Assembly: GCA_963769605.1 (NCBI GenBank)
Contig: CAVYML010000009.1
Span: 1,624,313-1,688,312 of the forward strand
Reading direction: 5' to 3'
Length of the DNA stretch: 64,000 bases
Source of the DNA: Fen-1254 sp963769605
Lineage (GTDB): Bacteria > Bacteroidota > Ignavibacteria > UBA10030
Positions 16,342 through 26,024 of the stretch are shown piece by piece. The notes under the pieces were generated by a model. That model made no database searches. It was not told the DNA's origin and saw only the letters and a program-made list of their open reading frames with translations. Position numbers and translations under genes: made by a program. Numbering within the stretch: position 1 is the stretch's first letter; each line of letters begins with the position of its first letter.

Positions 16342-17501
16342 ATGCGGATTTTCAAACTCATCTATAAAAACGCACTGCGCCATAAACTGCGGACGGCATT
16401 AACCGTTCTCGGGATGGCAATTGCTGTGATGGCGTTCGGCGTGCTTCGTACCGTTGTCGATATGTATTATGCCGGAATCGATGCGACGGCAGTCAACAGG
16501 CTGATTACGCGTCAAGCGGTCTCGTACATTTTTACGCTTCCCTTATCGTACCGGGATCAAATTGCAAAAGTCCCCGGTGTGGAAACGGTATCGTTTGCAA
16601 ATTGGTTCGGCGGAACCTATATCGATAAGAAAAATTTTTTTGCGCGGATGGGAGTAGACGCAGAAACAATCTTCGATGTATATCCGGAATATGTTCTGCC
16701 GCCGAAAGAATATGAAACGTTCAAAAGCGAGCGGAATGCATGCGTTGTTGGTTCGGAAATTGCGAAACAATACGGATTTAAAATCGGCGATGTCATTTCA
16801 ATGGATGGAGATATTTACCTGGTCCATGGTCGTTTGTTGTGCGGGGTATTTATTACCCGCGGGATAAGGTGACCGACGCAACACAGATGTTTTTTCACTG
16901 GAAGTATATCGACGAACGGATGAAACAAGATATGCCCGGACGTGCAGGTCAGGTGGGCTGGTACATTATAAAAATTAAAAACCCGTCGCAGGCTGCGGCT
17001 ATTTCCGAACAGGTCGATGCGCTGTTTAAGAATTCTTCCAACGAGACGAAAACAGAAACAGAACGCGCTTTTACGCAAGGATTTATTGCCGGATTCAGTT
17101 CGCTCCTCAATGCAATGAATGCGGTCTCGTTTATTATTATCGGCATCATTATGCTTGTGCTCGGAAATACGATGATTATGTCGGCACGCGAACGGACGCG
17201 CGAGTACGCAGTTCTGAAAACGCTCGGTTTCTCCGGCGGGCATCTGTTCGGACTTATCTTCGGAGAGTCGATGCTGATTTCGGCTTTCGGCGCTGTTGCT
17301 GGACTGCTTATTACCTATCCGTTCGTGGCAGGCATCGAAGCAAAAATGCCGAAAGGATTTTTCCCGTATTTCTTTATCACTCCCCAAACTGTTATACTCG
17401 CCGGAGCCGCGGCGCTGACGATCGGTGTTCTTGCATCCATCTTCCCGCTCCAGCGAGCGCTGCGGATGAAAATTGTGGACGGATTGAGATTTATCGGATA
17501 A
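16342..17501 (+). pseudogene. FtsX/MacB-type ABC permease, frameshifted
   Basis: One family-length permease (about 386 residues) is split between two frames. The first begins MRIFKLIYKNALRHKLRTAL, with the usual N-terminal transmembrane helix and start of the periplasmic domain. It breaks at about 16818. The second frame picks up the expected PGPWSFVVRGIYYPRDK motif and continues through three transmembrane helices (with ARERTREYAVLKTLGFS) to the end. Adding one C to the CC at 16818-16819 joins them as IYPGPWSFVVRG. The total length is one base short of a multiple of three. Either the gene is recently broken or the base call is wrong. The second permease at 17777 is intact. Confidence 0.85.
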
Positions 17502-17502
17502 A

Positions 17503-17600
17503 AAATAGTAAATGGTAAATGGTGAATGGTGAATAGATAAAGTTCTTGGTGCGTAGTTCTTAGTTCTTGGTTATAAAAGAATCAAAGAACTGAAAGTGGC
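17503..17600. repeat. Heptad-periodic repeat patch
   Basis: Words aaatggt, gaatggt, gaatag, then agttctt, ggtgcgt, agttctt, agttctt, ggtt in near-tandem order with a seven-base period. It lies between the two permease genes, with further AT-rich non-coding DNA up to 17776. Confidence 0.7.
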
Positions 17601-17776
17601 GAATGGGAATCAGCAGTAAAAAATCTATCTCTCAACAGATTCCCGCTATTACGGGAAAACATTTTCAGGCCTCCGGCTGAACCAAGCACCAAGAATTAAT
17701 AACAAAATAACATTGAACGGCAGCACCTTGAACATTCTACTGTCTCCTGAATTCTATATTCTTATTTGAGGTTCTC

Positions 17777-18946
17777 ATGAAAATTCCATTAAAATATACT
17801 CTGCGAAATTTTAAATCGCGGAAACTTACCACGGCTATCACCATCACGGGCATTACACTCGTCGTTTTTGTTTTTGCGGCCGTCCTTATGCTTGCACACG
17901 GTATTCAGAAAACGCTTGTCTCGACCGGTATGCCGGATAATGTTATCGTTGCCCGGAAAGCGGCAAACGGAGAAATCTCCAGCATCTTACTCCGGGACGA
18001 TTATAATACGGTACTGACGCTTCCGCATATCGCAAAGAATGCGGATGGAAAGCCGCTTGTATCGGGTGAGACCGTGGTCATTATCAATCTGGAGAAGAAA
18101 AGCGGCGGATTGAGCAACGTTACGGTTCGGGGTGTTGAACAGGAAGCGTTCGTCCTGCGTCCGCAGGTGCACATTATGGAAGGCAGACTCTTTCGTCCCG
18201 GTGCGCGGGAAATTATCGCCGGCGCTGCAACGAATAAGAATTTTATCGGCGCACAAATCGGTAGTACAGTGACCTTCGGCGGAGATCAGTGGACTATTGT
18301 AGGCCGGTTCGATGCAGGCGGGAGTGGCTTCGATTCCGAACTCTGGGGGGATAATAACCAGCTTCAGGATGCATTTCACCGGAGCGGCGGTTATTCCACG
18401 ATGACGCTCAAACTTGATCAGGCGGATTCGTTCAACGCATTCAAAGCGGCGTTCAGCCGGGAACAGCGTTTGCAGGAATTCGAACCGAAGATCGAACAGA
18501 AGTTTTTTGAAGAACAATCGGAAACGATGGCATTGTTCATACGCATTCTCGGAATTTTTATTACGATCGTTTTTTCCTTCGGAGCTACGATTGGGGCCAT
18601 GATTACGATGTACGCTGCTGTCGCGAACCGAACAGTGGAAGTCGGAACACTCCGCGCACTCGGATTCCGCCGCCGCAGTGTGCTCTCTGCATTTTTAATG
18701 GAATCCTTAAGTATTGCGCTCATCGGAGGCGGCATCGGCATCCTTCTCGCTTCGTTTCTGCAATTTTTCTCTTTATCGACATTGAACTACGGTTCCTTCT
18801 CAGAATTGGAATTTTCTTTTGCACTGTCGCCGTCGATTGTCATCGCGTCTATCGTGTTTTCCCTTTTTATGGGATTTGTGGGGGGATTTCTCCCCGCTGT
18901 TCGTGCAGCGCGGTTAAAGATTGTCAACGCATTGAGAGCGGGATAA
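17777..18946 (+). CDS. FtsX/MacB-type ABC permease
   Basis: 389-residue inner-membrane permease. Transmembrane helix 1 (TAITITGITLVVFVFAAVLML) is followed by a periplasmic MacB-PCD-like domain of about 200 residues, and then three C-terminal helices. The FtsX signature NRTVEVGTLRALGFRRRSV lies between helices 2 and 3. It starts with MKIPLKYTLRNFKSRKLTT, the amphipathic N-terminus usual for the family. It is the second permease of the efflux operon and probably pairs with the frameshifted one at 16342 as a heterodimer over the shared ATPase. Confidence 0.9.
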   Translation: MKIPLKYTLRNFKSRKLTTAITITGITLVVFVFAAVLMLAHGIQKTLVSTGMPDNVIVARKAANGEISSILLRDDYNTVLTLPHIAKNADGKPLVSGETVVIINLEKKSGGLSNVTVRGVEQEAFVLRPQVHIMEGRLFRPGAREIIAGAATNKNFIGAQIGSTVTFGGDQWTIVGRFDAGGSGFDSELWGDNNQLQDAFHRSGGYSTMTLKLDQADSFNAFKAAFSREQRLQEFEPKIEQKFFEEQSETMALFIRILGIFITIVFSFGATIGAMITMYAAVANRTVEVGTLRALGFRRRSVLSAFLMESLSIALIGGGIGILLASFLQFFSLSTLNYGSFSELEFSFALSPSIVIASIVFSLFMGFVGGFLPAVRAARLKIVNALRAG

Positions 18947-18949
18947 TAA

Positions 18950-19035
18950 AGAATACAGAATTTAGAATTCAGAAGGCAGAATAAAGAAGCTTGTAAATGG
19001 TGAATAGAAAACGGTAAATTGATATTACGTTTCGT
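18950..19035. repeat. Heptad-periodic repeat patch
   Basis: Words agaattt, agaattc, agaaggc, agaataa, then aaatggt, gaatag, aaacggt, aaattg with about a seven-base period, directly after the permease stop codon. The remaining DNA up to 19231 is non-coding. Confidence 0.65.
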
Positions 19036-19231
19036 TTAAAATTTTGTTGCTGAAGCAGCCTGCAGAGAAGATCTATAATTATTTGTAACTCAGCGTATAC
19101 TGCTCAAGATAATTTCTCTCCTCATACGGGAGAAAAACAGGTGTTCTTATATCGCTCATGTCCAAGATCCGCTTCCAGCTTCCTAAAAAAGGGACAGATA
19201 ACAAATATCCTAATCGGCAGGTTACCCGCAA

Positions 19232-19633
19232 TTATTTTATCCATCGCACCTTTATTTTATTCTCAACCTGCTTGAGCTCTTTATCGCCTGTGAGTATCTC
19301 GCATTTCTTTTTCACTGCCAATGCCGCTGCATAACAATCTGCAAACGACATTTTATGGAATGCTTTGAAATGAGCGGCCTGGAGCGTGAGTTCCTTGTCG
19401 ACCTCTACGAGTTGAATCGGCAGAGCCCGCATGGAATCTTCTGCCAGCTTTGCGCGGGTTTCTCCGCCTTTGCGGAGCGCATGATAAATGACCTCACCCC
19501 AGTTTACAATGCACATGAATGCTTCCCGATCTTTGATGACGCACTCTTCAAAGACAGCCGCAACCTCTTTATATCCTTCTTGCTGCTGAAGATAAGAGAT
19601 GACCGCATAAGAATCGAGAACTGTCATTTTCAT
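19232..19633 (-). CDS. vapC: PIN-domain toxin, VapC-like
   Basis: 133-residue PIN-domain ribonuclease. The acidic residues expected around Mg2+ are visible: Asp in VLDSYAV near the N-terminus, Glu in NWGEV, Asp in SFADCYAAALA, and Asp in LTGDKEL. VapC toxins cleave tRNA or rRNA, though the target here is unknown. Its ATG overlaps the stop of the upstream AbrB-type gene by four bases, the normal VapBC arrangement with antitoxin first. It is adjacent to the disrupted efflux operon on the opposite strand. Confidence 0.88.
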   Translation of the reverse strand: MKMTVLDSYAVISYLQQQEGYKEVAAVFEECVIKDREAFMCIVNWGEVIYHALRKGGETRAKLAEDSMRALPIQLVEVDKELTLQAAHFKAFHKMSFADCYAAALAVKKKCEILTGDKELKQVENKIKVRWIK

Positions 19634-19860
19634 AATTCGCGTTCCTTTTTCTTGTCTTCCATCAATCCTTTGAGCATATCGCCATCGGTGCCGAGGATCC
19701 CTGCTAAGTCTTCAAAGTAATTTTTATCGAGCGGCTGAATCATAAGTTTTCCGTTCTGTTCAACAAATGCGATTTTTGTTCCCTTTTTGATCCCAAATTT
19801 TCGCCTGATCTTTGCCGGAACGACTAACTGTCCTTTTACCGTGACTATCGATGTGTCCAT
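19630..19860 (-). CDS. vapB: AbrB/SpoVT-fold antitoxin, VapB-like
   Basis: 76 residues. The N-terminal swapped-hairpin DNA-binding fold is clear in IVTVKGQLVVPAKIRRKFGIKKG, and the C-terminal tail (FEDLAGILGTDGDMLKGL) should bind and block the toxin. I start it at ATG 19858-19860, with a strong AAGGAG seven bases ahead, rather than at the longer frame, whose N-terminus translates AT-rich promoter DNA. It probably represses its own promoter in the AT-rich segment around 19870-19930, as VapBC pairs do. Confidence 0.88.
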   Translation of the reverse strand: MDTSIVTVKGQLVVPAKIRRKFGIKKGTKIAFVEQNGKLMIQPLDKNYFEDLAGILGTDGDMLKGLMEDKKKEREL

Positions 19861-20400
19861 TGTAATCTCCTTTAAATATCGACTTACATAGAATAATAAA
19901 GTAAGACAATAATGTAAATAGTAGCACGATAAATATTTGTAGACATACTGTCCCAAAATATTGGATTCTTTTGAGGTGTAACAATTCTCTTCCATGGTCA
20001 TGCATTTCCCAAAACTGCCAATAAGTAATCATTGGAAAGCCCGGCATATTTTAGGAGATCATTTATTTCACAATGTTTTATGCCTTTCTTATGAGTGGCG
20101 CCGGGGCTGTTGGCTTTGAACCTTCCGGGAAGCGTCCGAGAACGACCCGTCGCGGCTGCAATACATAGAGATTTTAAGCCTTGATGACATGCTGATTTAC
20201 AATTATTGATACTTAGAGAACCACGAAGCATTAAGAATTTTAAGTTAGCAACTAATAAACGAATGAACCGAAAAACTTAAGAACAGTTGAAACATTGATC
20301 GGAAGAGAAAATTCATTATATTTTTTGAAATTGATACATTAAAATCTCATGGCGATTCGCTGCCATCACTCATAAAGCTGTCTTACAGCACGGGATTTGT
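19861..20400. other. Intergenic region
   Basis: About 540 bases. The left part is the AT-rich vapB promoter region. A minus-strand open frame (about 19998-20231) ends in a peptide containing HCEINDLLKYAGL, which faintly recalls HicA-type toxins but lacks the rest of that family, so I do not call it a gene. The right part leads to nupC without a clear promoter. Confidence 0.35.
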
Positions 20401-21723
20401 ATGGATGTTTTTTCGATTGTTCGCGGATTGATCGGCCTTGTTCTTGTCACCGCGCTCGCGTATTTATTTTCTAAGGATAAAAAACACATTAACTGGCGGC
20501 TTGTCAGTATCGGCATAGCGCTCCAGTTCGTTTTTGTTTTTATCGTTGTCAAAACAACTCTCGGGCACAATGTCTTTTATTCTATCAGCACATTCTTTGT
20601 CTGGCTTTTCAGTTTTGCAAGTCTGGGGGCACAGTTCGTTTTCGGCTCGCTGGCAAAAAGTCCCGGAACCGAAGGCAGCCTCGGTGTCTTTTTTGCCTTT
20701 CAGGTCTTGCCGACAATTATATTCTTTGCATGCCTGATGAGTGTCCTGTATTATCTCGGCATTATGCAGCGCATCGTCCAGGGGATTGCCTGGGTCATGC
20801 TGCGGTTGATGAAGACGAGCGGAGCGGAATCGCTCGACGTTGCCGCAAACACCTTCATGGGACAAACGGAAGCGCCGTTAGTTATTCGTCCCTATCTTTC
20901 TTCACTTACAAAATCCGAATTGTTCACGGTTCTCACAAGCGGTATGGCGCATATTTCCGGAGGCGTGCTTGCCGTGTATATGCAGATGCTGGGATTTGCA
21001 TACGCAAAAGCACACGGCGCTCCGATTGAAGCCTCGCAGGTGTATTTTGCCGGACATCTGCTCGCGGCCTGCATTATGGCGGCGCCTGCAACGATGGTGG
21101 TTGCGAAAATATTGATTCCGGAAACCGGCGATCCGCAGACTATGGGAACAGTGAAAATGAAAATTGAAAAAAAGCATTCGAATGTCATTGAAGCCGCCGC
21201 TGCGGGAGCGGGAGACGGCATTCGACTGGCGATCAATGTCGCCGGTATGCTTATTGCATTCATTGCAATCATATACCTGCTGAATGCATCGCTTGGATAT
21301 TTCGGGGATCTTACAGGACTCAATGCGGTTTGCATGTCGCATTTTCAAAAACCTCTGTCGTTCGAATTGATCTTTGGTCTCGTCTTTCAATTTGTTGCCT
21401 ATGCCATAGGCGTTCCCTGGAGCGATGCGCTCAACATCGGCAGCGTGATGGGAATAAAGCTGGTGGTCAACGAATTTGTTGCATATCTGCGATTGTCCGA
21501 TATGGTGGCAGCGGGACTCCTGACGCCGAAATCCATCGTTATCGCGACGTATGCATTATGCGGGTTTGCAAATTTCTCTTCCATTGCAATCCAGATCGGC
21601 GGATTGAGCCCGCTGGCGGAAAACCGCCGCACCGATATTGCGAAGCTCGGATTGCTTTCCGTCCTCGGAGGGACGATAGCAACATGGATGACCGCATCGA
21701 TAGCAGGAATTTTAATTAATTAG
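20401..21723 (+). CDS. nupC: Concentrative nucleoside transporter (CNT/NupC family)
   Basis: 440-residue inner-membrane protein importing nucleosides with Na+ or H+. Family signatures are ANTFMGQTEAPLVI, which lines the nucleoside and cation sites, GMAHISGGVLAVYMQMLG, and KLVVNEFVAY with the conserved Asn-Glu. Multiple hydrophobic helices are spread over the whole length. It is followed by a nucleobase permease on the same strand, 150 bases away, so this locus imports purine/pyrimidine salvage substrates. Confidence 0.93.
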   Translation: MDVFSIVRGLIGLVLVTALAYLFSKDKKHINWRLVSIGIALQFVFVFIVVKTTLGHNVFYSISTFFVWLFSFASLGAQFVFGSLAKSPGTEGSLGVFFAFQVLPTIIFFACLMSVLYYLGIMQRIVQGIAWVMLRLMKTSGAESLDVAANTFMGQTEAPLVIRPYLSSLTKSELFTVLTSGMAHISGGVLAVYMQMLGFAYAKAHGAPIEASQVYFAGHLLAACIMAAPATMVVAKILIPETGDPQTMGTVKMKIEKKHSNVIEAAAAGAGDGIRLAINVAGMLIAFIAIIYLLNASLGYFGDLTGLNAVCMSHFQKPLSFELIFGLVFQFVAYAIGVPWSDALNIGSVMGIKLVVNEFVAYLRLSDMVAAGLLTPKSIVIATYALCGFANFSSIAIQIGGLSPLAENRRTDIAKLGLLSVLGGTIATWMTASIAGILIN

Positions 21724-21727
21724 AAAA

Positions 21728-21862
21728 AAGAATCCAGAAGTCAGGAGCCAGAATATAAAAGAGGCAACGTTTTCGAAGAAATATTTTTTTCTTGTTCTCA
21801 ATTCTGCATTCTGTCTTCTTCATTCTGAATTCTGACTTCTGGCTTCTGACTCCTCATTCTTA
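21728..21862. repeat. Heptad-periodic repeat patch
   Basis: The clearest case: agaatcc, agaagtc, aggagcc, agaatat on the left and ttctgca, ttctgtc, ttcttca, ttctgaa, ttctgac, ttctggc, ttctgac on the right. The right arm reads as the reverse complement of the left-type words, so the patch could fold. It fills the nupC-permease gap and contains no gene. Confidence 0.75.
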
Positions 21863-21873
21863 GGGAGAACCTT

Positions 21874-23466
21874 ATGACAACTGAGCGGCAGAATTATAAA
21901 TGGTTCGTCATCGGAGACTGGAATGGGTTCTTTGGTTTGATCTTTGACAATCTTACCGTTCTCTCTTTTCTTGCGGGAATTCTTGTCTTTGTTTTTAAGT
22001 ATCCGGCGGATATCGTTTATACGAAAATGTTTCCGGGAACGGCTTTCGGAGTGCTCTTTGGCGATCTTATCTATACATGGATGGCTTTTCGCCTGGCAAA
22101 GAAGACAGGAAATATAAAAGTGACCGCCATGCCGCTCGGTCTCGATACACCGTCGACCATCGGGATAACATTTATCGTTCTCGGTCCGGCATTTATCGGA
22201 TTAAAAGCAGAAGGAATTCCGGAACGGGATGCCGCACTCATGACCTGGTACATCGGCATGGCAACGATGATGTTTATGGGAGTCATAAAACTATTTTTTT
22301 CCTTCTTCGGAAAATGGATACAGAAAGTCGTGCCGCGGGCCGGGCTGCTCGGATCGCTGGCCGGTATCGGACTTGGACTGATCGGGGTGACTCCGCTGAT
22401 CGATATTTTTGGAATGCCGGTGGTGGGACTTATTGCTCTAGGACTTGTTTTTTATTCGCTCGTTGCCGGAATCAAGATGCCCTGGAAAATTCCAGGCGTC
22501 CTTGCATCCGTTTTCATCGGTACGGTTTTATATTATATTCTCGGACCGCTCGGCCTAACCGGCGGCACGTTTGCAGGTTTTCCTCCGGCAGAATTGCATT
22601 TCGGACTGCCGCTGCCGACGCTCGATTTTCTCAAGGGGCTTGCCCCGGCTCTGAAATATCTGCCGATTGCGGTTCCATTCGGAATTCTAACCGTTGTCGG
22701 CGGCATCAATGTAACCGAAAGTGCGCGTGTTGCCGGAGATGACTACAATACGAGGAGCATTCTTCTGACGGAAGCACTTGCGACTTTAGTCGCGGGGATG
22801 TTCGGTGGTGTGGCTCAGTCGACCCCGTATATCGGTCAGCCTGCCTATAAACGTATGGGTGCACGCGCAGGTTATACGCTTCTGACCGGCGTCTTTATCG
22901 GTCTCGGCGGAATTTTCGGTTATGTATCCTTTATTGTAGAACTTATTCCGCGTGCTGTACTTGCACCGATTCTTATTTTTGTTGCGCTGGATATTGTTGT
23001 TCAATCGTTTCAGGCGTCCCCGGCGCGTCATGCTCCTGCGGTTGCGTTTGCATTTTTCCCCGCTCTTGCTCGCCTGCTTGCAATCAAGCTCGGTAATCCC
23101 GATGCCGTACTGCCGCAAACATTCAATGCTTTGGCGTCATTGCCGGGAAAAGCTCTTCCTGAACTGCTGATTATCGTAGCGCTTGGAAACGGATTCATCA
23201 TTACGGCAATGCTCTGGGGGGCGTTTTTAGCGGAACTGATCGACCGCCGCCTTAGAACTTCGGCTGCTTATCTTGCCTCACTGGCCGTGCTTACATTTTT
23301 CGGTATCATTCATTCGGCAATGCCGGATGGAATGATGTATCTTCCGTGGAACCTGATCGGTCTGGCCCGGCAAGTTCCCTATCAATTTACAACTGCGTAT
23401 TTCGCATTAGCAGCGATTTTTTTCGTTTTGTCGTTTACAAAAGAGAGCAAAGAATCGATAAGTTAA
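21874..23466 (+). CDS. Nucleobase permease, AzgA/NCS2-like
   Basis: 530-residue polytopic membrane protein of the xanthine/uracil permease superfamily. Typical segments are AMPLGLDTPSTIGI, GMATMMFMGVIKLFFS, GINVTESARVAGDDYNTRSI, and GGVAQSTPYIGQPAYKRMGARAGYT. The last corresponds to the substrate-binding half-helix region. The closest match by eye is AzgA-type adenine/guanine/hypoxanthine transporters, but the exact substrate cannot be told. It is located behind nupC and ends in a convergent arrangement with the Lon-like gene. Confidence 0.88.
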   Translation: MTTERQNYKWFVIGDWNGFFGLIFDNLTVLSFLAGILVFVFKYPADIVYTKMFPGTAFGVLFGDLIYTWMAFRLAKKTGNIKVTAMPLGLDTPSTIGITFIVLGPAFIGLKAEGIPERDAALMTWYIGMATMMFMGVIKLFFSFFGKWIQKVVPRAGLLGSLAGIGLGLIGVTPLIDIFGMPVVGLIALGLVFYSLVAGIKMPWKIPGVLASVFIGTVLYYILGPLGLTGGTFAGFPPAELHFGLPLPTLDFLKGLAPALKYLPIAVPFGILTVVGGINVTESARVAGDDYNTRSILLTEALATLVAGMFGGVAQSTPYIGQPAYKRMGARAGYTLLTGVFIGLGGIFGYVSFIVELIPRAVLAPILIFVALDIVVQSFQASPARHAPAVAFAFFPALARLLAIKLGNPDAVLPQTFNALASLPGKALPELLIIVALGNGFIITAMLWGAFLAELIDRRLRTSAAYLASLAVLTFFGIIHSAMPDGMMYLPWNLIGLARQVPYQFTTAYFALAAIFFVLSFTKESKESIS

Positions 23467-23550
23467 TTTGTTTTTAGTATTTGGTTGACCATAAACGACG
23501 AACCAAGAACTACGAACTTAAAACTGCACACGACGATCTTTTACTCTTCA

Positions 23551-26007
23551 CTAATTTTTTCCTTCGAATTTTTTCCAAAGATTCACATAATGCTCAAGCT
23601 TTTGATCTACAAGTGCATTAATGCTTTTCTGATCGAACGATCCGCCGCGGTGAAGTTTGCCCGCTTTAACGCCGGTTAGAATTTCAATACCCTCGTCGAT
23701 GGTTTTAATGGCATAGATATGAAATTTTTTCTTTTGAACAGCCCGGCAAATTTCCTCTCTCAGCATCAGGTCTTCGATATTCTGGTATGGAATGATGACG
23801 CCTTGCGTACCGGTCAACCCGCGCGCCTTACACACATCGTAAAATCCCTCGATCTTTAAGTTTACTCCTCCAATAGGCTGTATTTCTCCTTTTTGATTGA
23901 CCGATCCGGTGACCGCAATATCCTGCCGGATCGGAATTTCCGAAAGGCTGGAAAGAATAGCATAAATTTCCGTCGAAGAAGCGCTGTCTCCGTCGGCACC
24001 GCCGTACGATTGTTCGAATGTCACACTTGCATCGACCACAAGAGGCCGGGTCTGTGCAAACCTGCTGCGGAAAAATCCGGTGAGGATTGCTATACCCTTG
24101 TTGTGCGTCGGCCCGCTGAGTTCAGCTTCACGTTCGATATTAATAACGCCGCTTCGTCCCAGCGAGGTGCGCGCCGTTATCCTTGATGGTTTTCCAAACT
24201 CATGTTCTCCGGTATCGTAGACCGACAGGCCGTTCACCTGACCGACGACGGCGCCTTTCGTATCGATAAAAATAGATCCGTTGTCTATCATCTCCTGAAT
24301 TTTTTCTTCCACAAGCTTGATGCGGTATACGCGCTCGTCCAAAGCTTTTTCCACTTGAACGCCCGTGACAGTTTTTATTCCTGTTTTCCGCGCCCAGTAT
24401 TCCGCTTCCCGTAAGATATCCGCAATAATATTGAATCGCGTAGAAATTTTTTGACGCCGGCCTGCAAGCCGAACGCCATATTCAATGATTTGTGCGAGCG
24501 CGCTCGCGTCGAACGGCAGCAGATGTTCGTCGTCGCAGAGCATTTTAATGAAACGAAGGTACTGACCAATCCCTGATTTAGTCTTAGGCATTTCAAAGTC
24601 GAAATCGGCCCGAATCTTGAAAATTTTCTTAAAGTCATCGTCCCGAAAATATAAAAGATTATAGAGCGACGTGTCGCCGATCATAATGACTTTTACGTTG
24701 ATTTCAATGGGTTCCGGTTTCAAGCCGCTGGAGGAAAAGCCGAAGAAAGGTTCATTGGCCTGAATATCGATGAAACCGGTGCGCAGCGTTCGCTTCAAGT
24801 CCTGCCAGACTTCCGGTTCCATCAATGCATCGAGTGCGTTCAGCACCAGATATCCGCCATCGGCACGGAGAAGCGAACCGGCCATGATTTTTGTGAAATC
24901 TGTCCGCCAGACTCCTCCTTTTTCAAATTCCCGCTCGACCATTCCGAAGATGTTTTTATGCTTCGGATTGGTCTCGATGATAATCGGTACATGTTTTGTT
25001 TCAGAATTGTCGACCAGCACATTAACCGTATATTCTAAAAATTCATCCTGTTTAACCGGCGGCTGCGGTTCCGTTTCTGCCGTCTGAGCGACGAAAGGAG
25101 GCGCGTGAAATCGCTCTAAATTCTCCCGAATACTCGAGCGGACTTCGTCCAGATACAATTGTACTTTGGTATGTTTGTATGTCACTTTCAGCACATTGAT
25201 GGAATCGTCGATAAAGGGCATAATGATCTCATCAACCAGTTCTTCCATCGATTCCTGAATCTTTTTTTCGATATTCCGAAGTTCACGAAATACAGTCGAC
25301 ATTTGTTTTTCCAAATCTCCCAGTGTGTCGCGGATAATCTGATATCGATCTTTTGAAAATTCTCCTTTTGTGACAAGAGCCTCGATTTGATCCAGACTGG
25401 TAGGGGCGGCGTTGATAACCGGAACGATATCGGGACGGACCGCATTACCGACCTGAACCTGTACCAGATCGAATCCCTGCTCTTTCACACGCCGTTCAAA
25501 ATCCTGCAGGACGCTGCGCTGTCGATCCTGAAAATGCTGAACGATTTTTTTCCTGGCTTGCTGATAGCGGCGGCTTTCATACATGGAAGGAAGGTCATGA
25601 AGAAGTTCGCGCATAAAATTTTCCATGTCCTGCTGGAGCGCACGTCCCTGTCCCGCCGGAAGAATAATGGAAATCGGCAGATCAGGATTCTTAAAGTTAT
25701 AAACATAACAATGATCTCTGAGATTTCCCGGCTGTTGTTCAAAGTCCTGAAGTAATCGTTTGATGGTCGTCGTTCGTCCGGTCCCGGTGATGCCGGAAAC
25801 GAAAATGTTGTATCCGAAATGCTTCATTTCCAATCCGACATGCAGCGCACGCAGCGCCCGTTCCTGACCGATGATTTCGCGTGTTGGTTGAATGTCGACC
25901 GTCGACCGCACACCGAGGGATTTTGGTTCGCATTGCCAGCGCAGTTTCGCAATCGGCAAAGGAGTATGCACGGGGGCATGCTGCACAGCGGTAGTATTTT
26001 TCTTCAT
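23551..26007 (-). CDS. Lon-related ATP-dependent protease (LonB/YcbZ-like)
   Basis: 818-residue protein with an N-terminal AAA region, a long helical insertion (about residues 130-330) and a C-terminal Lon protease domain. The catalytic Ser is in GGADGDSASSTEIYA and the Lys in NQKGEIQPIGGVNLKIEG, the Ser-Lys dyad. The P-loop-like motif is SGITGTGRTTT, with Arg in place of the usual Walker A Lys. My recollection is that this subgroup often has Arg there, but I cannot confirm it. A Walker B-like region is ADGGYLVLNALDAL. It is separated by 17 bases from the upstream response regulator, hence probably co-transcribed. It likely degrades regulatory or misfolded proteins, with unknown targets. Confidence 0.88.
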   Translation of the reverse strand: MKKNTTAVQHAPVHTPLPIAKLRWQCEPKSLGVRSTVDIQPTREIIGQERALRALHVGLEMKHFGYNIFVSGITGTGRTTTIKRLLQDFEQQPGNLRDHCYVYNFKNPDLPISIILPAGQGRALQQDMENFMRELLHDLPSMYESRRYQQARKKIVQHFQDRQRSVLQDFERRVKEQGFDLVQVQVGNAVRPDIVPVINAAPTSLDQIEALVTKGEFSKDRYQIIRDTLGDLEKQMSTVFRELRNIEKKIQESMEELVDEIIMPFIDDSINVLKVTYKHTKVQLYLDEVRSSIRENLERFHAPPFVAQTAETEPQPPVKQDEFLEYTVNVLVDNSETKHVPIIIETNPKHKNIFGMVEREFEKGGVWRTDFTKIMAGSLLRADGGYLVLNALDALMEPEVWQDLKRTLRTGFIDIQANEPFFGFSSSGLKPEPIEINVKVIMIGDTSLYNLLYFRDDDFKKIFKIRADFDFEMPKTKSGIGQYLRFIKMLCDDEHLLPFDASALAQIIEYGVRLAGRRQKISTRFNIIADILREAEYWARKTGIKTVTGVQVEKALDERVYRIKLVEEKIQEMIDNGSIFIDTKGAVVGQVNGLSVYDTGEHEFGKPSRITARTSLGRSGVINIEREAELSGPTHNKGIAILTGFFRSRFAQTRPLVVDASVTFEQSYGGADGDSASSTEIYAILSSLSEIPIRQDIAVTGSVNQKGEIQPIGGVNLKIEGFYDVCKARGLTGTQGVIIPYQNIEDLMLREEICRAVQKKKFHIYAIKTIDEGIEILTGVKAGKLHRGGSFDQKSINALVDQKLEHYVNLWKKFEGKN

Positions 26008-26024
26008 AAAATTTTGAGGAGCAT

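Noticed and set aside
19998..20231. HicA-like toxin remnant upstream of nupC
   Set aside because: Only a faint C-terminal similarity (LLKYAGL); the N-terminal half and a partner antitoxin are missing, and no ribosome binding site is visible.
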